A stretch of DNA of 64,000 bases from Protopterus annectens (taxonomy: Eukaryota > Chordata > Ceratodontiformes > Protopteridae). The notes beneath the pieces are model-generated. The model worked only from the letters and a program-made list of their open reading frames with translations, searched no databases and was not told the origin of the DNA. Within the stretch, counting starts at the first letter, position 1. Every line of letters starts with the position of its first letter. Positions 22,931 to 34,870 of this stretch are shown in pieces. The position numbers and the translations under genes are program-made. Where the stretch lies: assembly GCF_019279795.1 (NCBI RefSeq), contig NC_056743.1, positions 631,863,493 to 631,927,492 of the forward strand, written 5' to 3'.

Positions 22931-23783
22931 GGATTTGAATTATTTGGTGATAGAGGAATATGATGAGGAAGTAACTCAGGCTTTGAGTGCATCTCTCCTC
23001 AAAGATGCAGAAAAAAGTAGTGACAGTGTTCTGAGGGTAACATGTGTGTTGGGTTTTGTGTTTAATTACATATTAATTTCTGATACCACTATTGAGAAGG
23101 GGAAGAAAAAAACTAAGTTTGATTTCTTTGTGTTTATCGTTTTGAAATTTTAGCTGTTGTAATTTTTAAAGTCAGTTATTTTGCAGTTATATAGTGGTGA
23201 TAATATCTGCCCATAATGAGGAGCATGTTTCAGGTTGAAAGGCACAACTGAGTTTGTGATGATGTGATGTGGGGAAGGAAGTAAAATTTGAAAGTAGGAT
23301 TAGTAATGAAGTTAGGTTAAGATGGATTAGCATGATGTTGGAGTGGGAGATACAGGTGGAGGATATTGGGAGTTGCAGTTTATGAGCTAGTTAAGAATGA
23401 TACATTTTAGTGGGTATTTTCATTGGCTGAGTTTATTGCTAATTGGATGGTAGATGGTGACAGATGTTAGTGGGAGTGTATATATGTTATGATGCGGGGA
23501 TAGGTGGTAATGAACGTAGAGTGAGAAGTGAAGCAAAGCAACACATAGCACAGTTGAGTGGAGTAGGACTAGCTGCCAAAACAGAAAAAAAAATATGTAG
23601 ACTTTTTGTTTAGCCAGCTATCCTCAAGACAGTGCTCCAGCTGAAACCAGTTAGAGACATCCCAAACAGTAAGCTTACAACAGGGCCTGAGCCACAATTG
23701 CAGGATGATTTTCCTACAACAGTAGATAAGGCCATTGGTATGAGTCAGTCTTCACTGAAGGCCTTTATAATATTTCAGAAGAA
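22931..23783. other. Region without recognised genes
   Basis: Contains short ORFs without domains and a G/A-rich stretch (23200-23560). No clear repeats. It may be the old 5' side of LINE A, but nothing shows this. Confidence 0.45.
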
Positions 23784-24008
23784 ACATCTACATCCTTCAG
23801 ATACATGTGGTTTTACATAGACTACCAAACAACTACATCCTTCAGATACATGTGGTTTTACATAGACTACCAAACAACTACATCCTTCAGATACATGTGG
23901 TTTTACATAGACTACCAAACAACTACATCCTTCAGATACATGTGGTTTTACATAGACTACCAAACAACTACATCCTTCAGATACATGTGATTTTACATAG
24001 ACTACCCC
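23784..24008. repeat. 45-bp minisatellite, five units
   Basis: CATCCTTCAG starts at 23791, 23836, 23881, 23926 and 23971, a period of exactly 45 bp. The units are almost identical; the last has TGTGATTTT for TGTGGTTTT. Since 45 is 15 codons, several frames on both strands stay open and give 15-residue peptide repeats. I treat these as by-products. Confidence 0.92.
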
Positions 24009-24199
24009 CTTAACCTCCAAAGAAATATAGAAAATAAAAGCAAGGAGCACAACTATCTCCATTCATTTCTATGCCAAGGAAATCTCTCCTTAGCTAAGAC
24101 CTCCAGGAACATGGTTCATAAGGAAAGGAATCATCCTAGGTAAATAGAAACACAGTTTCCCTATTCGAGCTACAGTATCCAAGATAAACACTTCTGCTC

Positions 24200-24640
24200 T
24201 ACAGACCACCTCAAATAACATTTGTTATTTCATCATAAACTCCAGTCTTACCCCTATAAAACCACCACCTATCACTTCTTAAAGGCCAATGACTTGCTAC
24301 CAAATAAAGAGTATACCTCTTGCTAGGATTACTGTTCTACAAACTCCTGCATCAGAAAACATTTTCCCTTCTTGCAGCTTAGCTTATTTCAAAAATTACT
24401 CCTTACAACTTTAGAAGTCATTCACATACAGCATCTAATCTGCTAGGACTAGTAACTAAACAACATTGCAGTTGGGCATTTTCTACATTTGCACTACTCT
24501 AGCACCAAATCTCTGGGAATATATTCCAGTCCACCTTAAAGAGCTATCCTCTTCTAGATTTAGATCTCAACTAAAAAAAATGCATCTCCACAAGTCAGTG
24601 TAGTGGCTTGTGGTGGGGAGTGGGGGGTTGTCAGTTAAAC
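24200..24640 (+). pseudogene. L2/Rex1-like LINE C-terminal fragment
   Basis: The plus strand reads FYICTTLAPNLWEYIPVHLK then SRFRSQLKKMHLH, the typical C-terminal signature of L2/CR1/Rex1 LINE proteins (P-LWN-LP ... S-FR-LK). No RT catalytic motif is left. It is short and degraded. Confidence 0.5.
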
Positions 24641-25712
24641 TCTAAAACGTTAGTCCTCTCTAATTCATTCACTTCCTTCTCCAATTGCTGTCATTGTCAT
24701 GATATATTGTTGTAAATATTACATAATTTGTATATTCATTGTTATTATTTTCACTCATTTGCTTTTACAACATACATTTTTTTAAACACCTTTATTAAAT
24801 TATAACTTAAGACAAAGCAGACATAAATTAATTGAAAATAAAACAAACCATATTAACATTTTTTCCATTTACATACATTATACATCACATGTTTTCTTTC
24901 TTTACAACTATCATTAGTCCAATAGTACATAAATTGCTCAGTTCCTGCCTAACCTTAAACTTCAATCTACTTCCTAAACATTATTCTGCATAATTTGCTC
25001 CCACAATTTCCATTTACTTCTATGTTACTTTCTCGTCCGTTTTCTAAAGATCCTTCTTTCAGCTTTTTTATCTCTTTTATAACATTCAGTATTTCAAATA
25101 CAGTTGGTTTAGGTTTTGATTTCTGTTTTCTAGTAAGTGCTTTTTGTTAGCTAATAAAATTAAACTTAACAAGTCCTTACTATGTTTAGGCAATTCAGAT
25201 CCTACATCCCAGCTCAAAATAATAATTTCTTAACCATTTGTGCGATTGAGAATTATTCACATGGGCTGTGTGTGAAACTGAAAATTGTAATCAATGCATT
25301 GCTGTGGTAAGAAAACATAAATACATAAATAAATGTAGAATGAACAACTTTAAACATCTTATTTACATTATAAACAATTACTGATTAATTAATTTACCCC
25401 TGAACAGCAGGATAATAAACCACTTAGCTTCCTGAGGTCTTCTAAGCCAAGAAACCACTTGCTTCCTGAGAGCTTTTCTTCTAAATCCTCTACAGAAAAC
25501 AGTAATATCTAGCAAATGGTGTGAGGTAGAAAAAAATGTAATATATGAAACTCTTTGATAGATAATGAACTTTACACTGCTGTTAATATTAAAGGTCTGT
25601 TTGTAGATGCTGATTTTATATTGCAGATTTATGAAAGAAAAATAATATTTAATTTGCCACAAAGTAATAGTGTTGTGGTCAAATAAAAGGTTATGGGTGG
25701 CATTCATAGTGA
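24641..25712. other. AT-rich region without recognised genes
   Basis: Very AT-rich. It contains (TAAA)n-like sequence near 25315-25335 and no domain-bearing ORF. Confidence 0.5.
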
Positions 25713-25720
25713 TTACTCAG

Positions 25721-25895
25721 CAGGAGCGGCCTTAGGTTAATTGGTGCCCTTGGTAAAAGAGCTCCACGATGCCCCCCTACACCAGCCAATGCCCCATCCT
25801 GGTCTAACTACACCAAATAAATACTGGAAAAGCACCCCTGCTACAGCGGTACCCTAGGTGGCCGCCTAGTTGGCCTATGTCTAAGGCCGGCTATG
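25721..25895. mobile_element. hAT-type MITE, 175 bp
   Basis: The element begins CAGGAGCGGCCTTAG and ends CTAAGGCCGGCTATG, giving imperfect ~15-bp terminal inverted repeats with CA...TG ends. It is flanked by the 8-bp direct repeat TTACTCAG (25713-25720 and 25896-25903). An 8-bp duplication and CAG-G-GCGG-type ends are hallmarks of hAT transposons. No transposase is present, so it is nonautonomous. Confidence 0.82.
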
Positions 25896-25903
25896 TTACT
25901 CAG

Positions 25904-27700
25904 ATGCATTAAGTTTACCTGCACTGTCTGCAAATGAGCACAGCTAAGCCATGATTTTCAGAGGTCACTTACACTAACTCATGATGACTTTAAATCAGCA
26001 TAAGCAAATGAACTCACAATGAGATGTAAATGAGGAATGATTTAGCCCAGTTTATGCTAAAGAGGCATTATCTGGCATATTACAGATTTGCAGTGGAATT
26101 TTCCTGCTTTTATGTGCTATCCAGAGACACATTTAAGAAAGGGAGTCACACCAATCCTTCCTACTTTGCAGTCTGGGAAGATGCTGTCACATGATGCTAG
26201 CCTTGCTATTTCCGGATGTAAGTGCCTTTTATGAGGTGGTACATTTCCCTAAGGTACTAGATAGACATCTGTCAGGAGTTGGGTGAGGACCTGGAATCCC
26301 TAACAGAGATCACTTACTCAGGCCAGTAGGACTCTCAGAGGTATGGCAACCTAGAGAATCATAGGCCTGACCATCTGGCTCTGTGGATTGATGAGGTAGA
26401 GGCAAGAAGGCCAGATTTCTATAGTAAGTATAAATTTATGTTTTTATTATTCTGTGGGTGATATTAAGCATATGTTAAACATAGGTTTAAAATATAAGAA
26501 GACTAATTGAAGGTATTTGCTAGAATAAATCTCTGTACCTGCAAATATGTAACAATACTATTATTATAATAATTCAAAAGAAAGCATAAACATATCTGTA
26601 CATAGAACTGCATCTGTATACAAACATATGGGATGTTTAACTGATAACATAATTGTGTGTATAAATACAAATATAACACGCGGTTGAGTAAAATAATAAT
26701 CAGTATATCTATGTCTGAAAAATCGCATATCCAGATCTGCATGAGTACATTAACAACTTATTGTTTGTGTATTTATAGAGAAAGAAAAAAGTTTGCATTT
26801 CTACGTACAAGATGATTGAATTTAGTCAGGCACCACACCCTACTTAGAGTGGATGTTGGGGGAGGAGGCTTTGCAGTGCCAAGTGAATATCTAACACATG
26901 CTTTAGTGAGAAATAGCCAAGATTACCACCTCTCTATTACTTCTGCATGCAGTTTTAAATCATCCCTTATATGCTTAGAATTGTTAAGGAAACAAAACTA
27001 TCAAACACACACTTTTGTACAGCTAAGGGAATATAAAAGTTCTATAACTTGCTATATTGTTCCTTGTGTTTGCACCTTCTAGCTGAACAAAATTCATGGA
27101 CTATAACAAGCAAAGAATAATACTTTTCAAAAAATTCCACCAAAAGTGCATCTGTGTTATAACTTGCAGGAAAAGAAGATTTGCAAAGTATGAGAATTCA
27201 GACATGAATACACGTTATAACAAATGCTTACTAAGCAAATACTGCAGTGAATTGAATGCCTTAGATATAGTAATCGTATAATTAATGTTAAGGAGAAAAT
27301 TCAGAAATAATACAAAGATATCAACAGTTTAAATAATTATACCAAATTCAACATGATTGGAAATCATTGGCTAAAAAAGATACAACTTATATGACAATGA
27401 TTTAATGTTTAGAGAAATGTTAGCCATTATAGAGAAATTAAAGGTAAGTTAGTATGATACAAAAAAAGAATTGAAATCGGAAGAGAGAGAAAAAAAACAG
27501 GGTTATGGAATATTTAGAAAGAGAAACATCAGAAAGAAATGGATTGAAGTAAGGAAGTGAGTGAAGAAGGGATAGTAAGGAGGTATAAATTATGAATATA
27601 TATTTGTTTATCTTTAGGGATACAGTTTATACTGGAGTTGAGCAAGTACAGAGTTAGATTTTGGCTAGAAAATCTTTCAGAATAGTTTTAAAGAACTAGA
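25904..27700. other. AT-rich region without recognised genes
   Basis: AT-rich. Short ORFs have no recognisable domains. No tandem array, inverted repeat or RNA gene stands out. Confidence 0.5.
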
Positions 27701-27729
27701 GGGAGGATATTGACCTAATGGACACATGT

Positions 27730-28540
27730 AAGGAGCTATGGGCCTATGCCCATCATATTTGATAGGTTTGTGGGCAGAGAGGGGATTTTAGCCATTGGAT
27801 CATAATGACCAATTGGGAACATAGTTGTATGAATGGTATTTAGTGTTGGGCAAGCAGATGGATTCTGGATAATTTTATAGTTGGTAAGAAATTGTGCATA
27901 TGTCAGCTGATGGGTAGCTCTATTCACTTTAGGCTTCTTAGTGCTATACAGTGGTGGGTTGTGAAAGGGGTATTTGCTGCAAATTCAGCCACTTTATTAT
28001 ACTATTGTTAATGTTTCGATTTTTGTGATGCCTAGAGATTAGTAAGGTTGGGAGTGCCATAAAGCAGAGAGAGGAAGAGGTAAGTAGTGGCAAGTGTAGT
28101 TTTAGCTGAGCTGGTGAGAGAGTTTCTGGATCTGTAAAGCATCCTTATTTTTTGATGAGTTTTTACATGCAATTTTGTATATGCCAGTCAAATGTAAGAT
28201 TATCATCCAATAACACCCCTAATAATGTGTTATGTGAAGTGACTTCGATGGTTGAATTATTAAGAGGGAGGATTTTAAGTTTTTTTTCATGATAGAGGGA
28301 ACTGGGGGAAAAAGAAGTACTTTTTTTATGGAGGGGGTGAGCATGAGTTGTGAGTTATAAAGTCATAGTTCAGGGTATGTTAAAGCTTCCTGAGTAATTT
28401 TTTTGGAAATGTGCCAGGTTGTCAGATATACATATGAGAGTGAAGTCATCTAGATGTTGTATTATGGAGGTCTGTTGTGCATATGTGTGGAGGGTGTTAG
28501 TGAGAATGTTAAAGAGGAGAAGACCCAGGATAGAGTGTCA
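27730..28540 (-). pseudogene. L2/Rex1-like LINE RT remnant
   Basis: Minus-strand order: SWVFSSL-like motif B remnant (about 28530), HLDDFTLIYISDN-like motif C (about 28430-28470), GVLLDDNLTFDWHIQNCM (about 28165-28215), and a C-terminal stretch NYKIIQNPSACPTLNTIHTT (27840-27890). The blocks follow the L2/Rex1 order after the palm. Several stops and shifts occur. It is similar in kind to LINE A. Confidence 0.55.
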
Positions 28541-28949
28541 TACACCAATGGTGACTGGAAGTATGTAGAGAGAGCAGAGTGCCAATTTACTGAACTAGCA
28601 TGCACATGCAACACAATGAAACATTCACCCAATGACCCCTTCAGTAACGTGCCAGATATGTATAAAAATCAAAATGAAACATTCATCCAAGTGACCCCTT
28701 TAGTAACATATTCAGGTATGCGCAAGCACTAAAATGAAACATTTAACCAACATGGGAAAGAAAGAGATTTATTATGGTGCAATACTTATGCAAAAGAGAA
28801 AGCAAGACTAATCAATACAAAACAACAGCAGCAAAGATATTTGAAAAGAAATACAGGCAAAGGCACCCATTATGGAAAATGTTACAATACAAAAATAAAT
28901 AAATAAATAGGAAAGCAAAGAAAAACGTAGAAAAGAGGATTAGTAACTA
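28541..28949. other. Region with short repeated blocks
   Basis: AATGAAACATTCAxCCAAxxTGACCCCTT-like blocks recur at about 28615, 28675 and partly 28735 (period about 60 bp). The rest is A-rich. No gene is seen. Confidence 0.5.
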
Positions 28950-30320
28950 AGAAGTAAAGAATTTAGTGTAGAAAATCTAACTCTGATAACACCACAGCAG
29001 GATAGAGCAATGAATTCCCAAATTAAGGAGAAACGAGTGGAGCAGAAAATATCTGATCAGCTGCCATATGAAGATACTTTGGAACCTGCCATAGGAACCA
29101 GTACAAAAGTGTAGTTGGAGTTGCACAGCAAGGGAAGGAACAGGAAACTGTGGCAACTCTGACACAATCAATGTTGTGGAGTGATAGGCCAGTGAGTTCC
29201 CATATGAAAGAGCAATGGATGACACAGGATAAAACTGAAGAGAATGTAGCACAGGAACATGCTCTGGAACTTTCTGTAGAATGCCTGCAGGAAATGGACA
29301 ACAAAGAATGTGCCCTCACTTTAGAACAAAATGATCTAACAGATTTAATAGAGATAGACATACTAAGATCAATGAAAGAAATAGACTATAGAATGTCAAT
29401 AAAACCCCAAAAGTTAGAAGTCTGATTAAACAAATGAGCACAGTAATTAGAACTGTTCATAGAAATTCATGCAATATAACTGAAGTAAATAGGATGTACT
29501 ACTATGCAGCTAAATTAACAACAGATGACGTTTTACCACAAAACCACAGGGCAGAAAGGTAAAGGAAGTGGAGAAATCAAATGCCATCATGGAAATATCA
29601 AGTAGAGAAAACTATAAAGTAATTAAGACAACAAGTATCACTCTTAGAAGAGTACAGAAGAGAGAACAGATTAACAAAAATACTCAGAAAAATAGATGTG
29701 ATAAAAGGAATGCACAGTATCAGAACAGAGCGGGATCTATCATGCACTCTCAGAAATAAACTAAAAATATCAGCACAGGCAGAAAAACTTAGAAGATATG
29801 CAGATAAATAAAGGAAATGTACAAAATAAGCAATTTATTGATGGTCCAAAAAGTTTTATAGAGAAGTGGAAACAAGGCAAAAGGAACTGAAACACCACCA
29901 AAAAGGAAGAAATAGATATATTTTGGAGAGATAGCTATGAAAATCATGTAGAGCATAATAACGATGCTGAATGGATAGAAGAAGTAAAAGAAAGAATAAG
30001 AAATTCAAACGTATGGGATATGAAATGGGATGAAGTAACAGCCAGGAAAATTGAAACAAAGTTAAAAAAAGTTCCTAAACAGAAACCCCCTGGCCCACCT
30101 GCAATACCTAACCTCTGGATAAAAGTATTAACATCTTTACATGAAGATTTACCCATGAGTAAGAACTATTTATATGCTCGTCCCACACAGATGCCAGCCT
30201 GGTTAACTAAAGGAAAAATAGTGCTCCTTCATAAAAACAAACCTGCACGCTATCCTAAAAACTATAGACCATGAACTTGCCTTCAGACAGTGTATAGACT
30301 ATACACTGGAATTGATACTA
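28950..30320 (+). pseudogene. R4/Dong-like LINE remnant
   Basis: The plus strand reads AEKLRRYADK (about 29780), KKFYREVETRQKEL (29850-29890), a stop-interrupted WRDSYENHVEHNNDAEWIEE-like block (29920-29980), then DEVTARKIETKLKKVPKQKP, PGPPAIPNLWIKVLTSLH, MPAWLTKGKIVLLHKNKP and YPKNYRP. This sequence of blocks is typical of R4/Dong-clade retrotransposons just before and within the first RT motifs. The coding sequence stops at about 30275 after the NYRP motif and the palm is missing. An upstream ORF (29150-29425) is acidic and unassigned but lies in the same strand and context. Confidence 0.65.
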
Positions 30321-30330
30321 ACAGAGGGGG

Positions 30331-30592
30331 TAATTCAATAAAGCCTACACGGAGCTGTTCTCCATGTAGGCATAGTGGCGCGGCCTGAACAGGGAGTTCA
30401 GAGGTGGAGCGATCCAAGAAACAAGCCTGGGGGTGTGCAGGAGCCTCCCAACATGGTGCTGCCATGGATGCGATCACAGAATGTAAATCACCTCATTTGC
30501 TGGTAAAAAACATGCAAATTAGGTGATTTACCAATCCAGGAAGCAGATAGGCATCTGTGTTGAGCCGTGTCTGCATTAAAAATGTATGTGGA
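30331..30592. other. Unassigned spacer before the PLE
   Basis: No gene recognised. It is GC-richer than its surroundings and may be a piece of another repeat. Confidence 0.4.
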
Positions 30593-30604
30593 AAATAATC
30601 ATGT
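30593..30604. repeat. Left 12-bp target duplication of the minus-strand PLE
   Basis: AAATAATCATGT, identical to 35727-35738, directly outside the element ends. Confidence 0.85.
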
Positions 30605-31155
30605 TTCAAAAACTAAAACAAACAAGAAACCAGCAAATAACAAAGTGAAGGGAGCCCTCACCGAACAGCAAACCTGAAGCAAAAGCAGTAGTTGCAGTCA
30701 CTGTAAATATCCAAAGACGAAATCCAAGGCTTTCCAACAATCAAACACAGCACAGCAAACTCAATAAAAAAGCTGAATGCTAATTTATTTAATACAAGAA
30801 AAAAGCATTTTCGCTATAGACACTGCTATAGCTTCCTCAGAGACTGATTTAAAATTAGCGCCAAAAGAGGCAATTTTAAAAAGTGCATGCTTACGTCAGT
30901 TTGTGCAGGTAATTAGTTAAAAAGACACACACTAAATACCCTGTGTAATGACATACAATACATTTTTTACCAAGCTAAGTATAAAATAATTATTATGTAG
31001 TTTAACTAATTTAATACTAGCAGTAACAAGCACAGAAAAATCTAAATAGTAATATAAGAAAAGTAATAAAAAAATGTAATAAAAAAAGTAATATAAACAT
31101 ACAGGAACAAAAAATGTTACTACAAAGGGCTGCTTCAAAAGTAAAAAGTGTTAAA
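30605..31155 (-). repeat. PLE 3' pseudo-LTR
   Basis: Nearly identical to 34871-35228 over the first ~355 bp, starting ACTAAAACAAACAAGAAACC, and to the reverse complement of 35232-35726 over its full length. Compared with the right copy, several CpG sites have become CpA or TpG here, for example CACAGCGAACTCGAT to CACAGCAAACTCAAT. Confidence 0.9.
30801..30846 (-). ncRNA. Hammerhead-like motif, 3' pseudo-LTR copy
   Basis: On the minus strand: CUGAGGA, a perfect 7-bp stem II (GCUAUAG/CUAUAGC), GAAA, then AUGC followed by a U run. The core is present, but stem III is short and stem I is not evident. It matches the position of hammerheads in PLE pseudo-LTRs. Confidence 0.55.
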
Positions 31156-31233
31156 CTAAATATAAAATAGGCTTAACACCATTTCAAAAATAGTAAAATA
31201 ATAATAATAAATAGCCTTTAATAAGGCTATAAT

Positions 31234-32841
31234 TTATCTACTGTAACTTCTCATTTTTAATATACATGATATGTTACAATGTTCATTTAAACCAGGGTAG
31301 GTAAATGAATTTAATAGTAACTGCCATTCAAGCTCTCTAACTTCTAAAAGTAATTGAACTGGGCCGCCTCTCAGTGGGCATAGAACTTGGTCGATAGCCA
31401 AAAATTGAAAACTATGGCCTGAGTTTTTAATAATGTGCTTTGCCAGCGCATTCTCTTTTTTTGCATTTCTAATAGCGTAAGAATGTTCGTAAATTCTGTC
31501 CCGCAACCTGCGGTCAGACTTACCCACGTAGAAAGCGTCACAGCAGTTACATAAAGCCAGATAAACTATTGATCTAGATTTGCAGTTAAGTTTGCGAATA
31601 ATATTAAATTTCCTACCCCTAATTAAAAATGAATTAGACACTTTAATTAAGTGGCAGTATTTACAGGCGCCACATTGAAATGACCCTTTTTGCCTAGTAG
31701 ACATGACAAGTTCCTTATTCCTTTCCAAAAGAGATTTTAAATTATTACCACGTCTATAAATAATTTTAGGACACTCTCCGAGTTTGTCCTGTAAAAATTC
31801 ATTGTTTGAAATAAAATGCCAATTTTTAAATAAAATAAGTTGGATTTCCCTTGAGTGTATGTTAAACGTGGTAATAAAACTAGTTGCAAAGTTTTTATTC
31901 ATGTCATTTCCTTCAGAATTTAAGTCAACTTCGTTAACCAGGCTAGTATCACTTATTGGAATGTTTAGCTCAGATGCCTGTGATAAAACAGTCTTATGTA
32001 TTAATAAAGCAGGGTAGTGACCTGCTAAACGTTTAGCCAGAACTTCATCTAATAGTTCATTAAATAAATTCAGGGGGTAATCCCTATTGATAAACATGTC
32101 TCTCAAAGTATCACATTCCTCAAGAAAGGCTGTTTCTCTACTGCACATCCTAGATGCATGGATCAATTGACCTTTAATAATCACTCTCTTTTGTTTAAAA
32201 GGATGAGAACTGTTAAAGTGCAATAGGGAATTGCAGTACGTAGGTTTTCTGTAAATACTAGAAAAATATTCGAAACTTGTTTTATCTTTACAAAGTTTCA
32301 CATCAAGGTAGTCGATGTCACTATCAGAAAACTTGTACGTAAATTTTAAAAAGTTAGTACTTTCATTAAGTGAATCAACAAATGATGATGCTAAAGTACT
32401 GTCACCTCTAAAAAGGATAAAGATATCATCAAGATATCGAGTATAATACTTAACGTGTTGCATTCTATCCATGTTATTAAAAATGTGGGTCTTCTCCCAA
32501 TAAGCCATAAACAAATTGGTGACACTCGCACCACAGGGAGACCCCATTGCAATCCCTTGCTTTTGTAGGTAGTACTTCCCATTAAAAGTAAAAAAATTGG
32601 ACGTTAAAATGATGTCAAGTAATTCAGAAACAATGTCTATCTCTCTTTGAGTTGCTTTCAATTCAATTAGCATCAATACAATCCATTCTAAAGCCTCTTG
32701 GTGGGGAATGGACGTATAAAGGTCCACTACATCGATGGTAAGGAAGTTAGATTGATTACAATAATCCATGTTACAAACATTTCCCAAAAAAGACCAAGAG
32801 TCTTTACAAATTTGAGACAAACCTTTCATGTATTTGGACAA
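31234..32841 (-). pseudogene. PLE reverse transcriptase plus GIY-YIG nuclease
   Basis: A 535-residue open stretch. Motif A is FLTIDVVDLYTSIPH (Asp37, Asp40). Motif B is AMGSPCGASVTNLFMAYWE near 98-116. Motif C is YLDDIF with Asp138-Asp139. The thumb and linker follow (IIKGQLIHASRM near 221-232). A CxxCxxC motif (Cys390, 393, 396) probably binds zinc. GIY-YIG is VYL (426-428) with FYVGKSDRRLRDRIYEH (437-453), then LAKHI and a C-terminal tail. All key residues are intact. The upstream RT fingers lie in 32842-33046 with a stop and a shift, so the full protein is not made from this copy. Confidence 0.9.
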
Positions 32842-33046
32842 AATCTTTTCAACCAGTTGTGCACATGGGTAAGTAAACGAAAGCCGGCTATCAATAAGAG
32901 CTCATAATGGAGGGTTAAACAAGTCCTTATGGATCTTCAGAATACCGAAGATAACCGGTGTTTTTGGCATTGTAATATCTATATAGTTAAACGTATCAAA
33001 ATCAATTTTTCCACTGATAAAAAGGTCATTAAAGTAACCCCTATTT
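32842..33046 (-). pseudogene. PLE RT fingers, broken
   Basis: The minus strand reads FGILKIHKDLFNPPL, a stop, ALIDSRLSFTYPCAQLVEKI, which is the PKIHK region of Penelope RT (FGIPKIHK in the other PLE). The stop at 32902-32904 is TGA where the relative has Arg, consistent with CGA to TGA. A frameshift near 33047-33060 joins it to the preceding segment. Confidence 0.8.
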
Positions 33047-33676
33047 CTAGAAAGCTGTATTCATTTCATTTAAAGAAGATTTACTGTAAGCTGACCCACT
33101 TAAAATCAGTTCCATTTTATCTATATAAGCATAGTTGTCAAAAATGACAAGTCCTCCACCTTTATCTGGTTTAATTACACGTACAGGAGCAGCACAGAGT
33201 TGCTCAAAGGCCAGAGATTGTTCTAATGTGATGTTAAATTTTGAAAAAGTATTAGAAAAGTTACTAGGTGAAGTTAAATGCCTAAAATCTAGCTCACAAA
33301 CTTTTTCAAACAACAGTAAATCAGTATGCAAGGGAGGATTAAACGTACTAGCAAGTTTTAAACTCCCATTCTTGTTGTTAACACTATTATTAAATAAAAG
33401 GGTTAAGTTCAATTTTCTAACAAAACATTTAAGGTCAATAAGAATTTTGACCAAATTACATCTTGTAGTTGGAACAAAGGTATTTCCATATGCTAGCATT
33501 TCAACAAGGCATGGTATCAGGCTAAAACTTGAAAAATTATAAATTGTAAAATCACCCTTAACATTAGTCAAAATCTTAAGTCCTAAATCAGCAGAAAAGT
33601 TAGAACAAGCCTCAGTTCTATCTATTATTTCCGATTGTTGTTCCAGTTCCTCTTGCGTTGTGGTCGGGGGTTCCAT
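33047..33676 (-). pseudogene. PLE middle segment before RT
   Basis: Reads NTFVPTTRCNLVKILIDLK, VRKLNLTLLF, LASTFNPPLHTDLLLFE and VIKPDKGGGLVIFDN. All align with the plus-strand PLE at 3180-3560 (FVPTGRCDLSKLL, IRKLNLTVL, ASTYNPPVHPT, MKPDKGG). In that relative this part is in frame with the N-terminal region; here it is offset from the upstream segment by a frameshift with a 52-bp overlap. Confidence 0.82.
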
Positions 33677-34866
33677 TTCCCTAAAAAATGGCCAGAGGAA
33701 TTTTCATTCACGTTGGAATTACCCTGAATATTCTGTTGGTAATTCCTGCTGTTATTTTCTTTTATTCTATTACTACGTCTAGGCGCTCCTAAAGGTTGTT
33801 GGTTGGAATTATCAACCAGATCTTCTAAGTTAGCGTCGTTTGATGTAGAGGGGTACACATCATCATTGCCTCCCCCAGTACACCCAGTAGCATTATTTAC
33901 ATTAGAATGAACTTTAAGTTTTGGGTAGGCTAAGTCATTACTGTAACTTAGCCTATCCCTAATTAACTTTTTATTTTTATTGAATTTTAACTTCTCCACT
34001 AACAAGTCAATACTTGAAAAGATCCTGGTGTAGTCATACCTGTATCTTTCGAAATGGAGGTCTTGTTTTAAGTAGTTGTCAAGTTCATTAACTTCTTTAA
34101 TAAGTTTAGTAATGTGAATGTTATAATGCTTGACAATAATATTTAAAAGTTGTAACCCCTGATTTTCAAATAACTGAGCAAGTTCTTTATAAAAGTCAGA
34201 GTCACAAAACAAGCCGGTAGGGCAAAAGTTAGAACGCAGCCTTTTAGGAATAATTTTCTCAGTTAAACATTGTTGGAAGTAAGAAACTTCCAATTGAAGC
34301 TTCTTTAACTTCACTAGTTTATCGTCAAAAGTTTTTAGATTTGCAGCAATAGAGTTCTCACTTACTGCTTCTTTTTCAGGCTCCCTGGCCAGTTGTTCCT
34401 GTTGGTGGACAAATAACAAGTTGTCAGTGTTATTAATCCAGTTACACATGTTCGGAAGTCCAATAAGCCCTGCAGAAGCCGTTGGGCAAACAAAAGGTCG
34501 AGGTAGTGAATTGCCTGTCAGTGGGTTTGCGCTAGACGAAGGAGATGTCTCCAAACCCTGGGTGCGACAAAGTTGACCAGGTGGTAAAGAAACAAGACTC
34601 GCCGCCAAGCCTGAAGGGCCAGTTGATGCTGACACATCCGCCTGATTCCTAGAAGTGGTCAGTTGATGAGCATCTTGATCGTTGCCTGTGTTTGGTAAGC
34701 CATTAATGCGTTTGTCTAACGTGTCAAGTTTGTTATTAATTGAGTCCATTCTGGAAGAGAGTGACCGAATGAGAGCTGCTAGGTCACTCTGATTTTCAAC
34801 GTTAGTATTACTTTCTCTCATAAAAAGCCTCGGGCTTGCTGGACTTGTCGGGCTACCAGTCGACAT
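33625..34866 (-). CDS. PLE N-terminal protein segment
   Basis: A 413-residue open stretch starting at the first Met (34866), a few bases from the right direct pseudo-LTR. It has a Ser/Pro-rich start, a short coiled-coil-like heptad region (RSLSSRMDSINNKLDTLDKR, about residues 35-54), the conserved block PTGLFCDSDFYKELAQLFEN and YRYDYTRIF, and a basic tail rich in Asn, Arg and Gln that could bind nucleic acid. It may originally have been the N-terminus of one long ORF, as the plus-strand relative is in one frame. No lesion is seen inside it. Confidence 0.75.
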   Translation of the reverse strand: MSTGSPTSPASPRLFMRESNTNVENQSDLAALIRSLSSRMDSINNKLDTLDKRINGLPNTGNDQDAHQLTTSRNQADVSASTGPSGLAASLVSLPPGQLCRTQGLETSPSSSANPLTGNSLPRPFVCPTASAGLIGLPNMCNWINNTDNLLFVHQQEQLAREPEKEAVSENSIAANLKTFDDKLVKLKKLQLEVSYFQQCLTEKIIPKRLRSNFCPTGLFCDSDFYKELAQLFENQGLQLLNIIVKHYNIHITKLIKEVNELDNYLKQDLHFERYRYDYTRIFSSIDLLVEKLKFNKNKKLIRDRLSYSNDLAYPKLKVHSNVNNATGCTGGGNDDVYPSTSNDANLEDLVDNSNQQPLGAPRRSNRIKENNSRNYQQNIQGNSNVNENSSGHFLGKWNPRPQRKRNWNNNRK

Positions 34867-34870
34867 ACTT

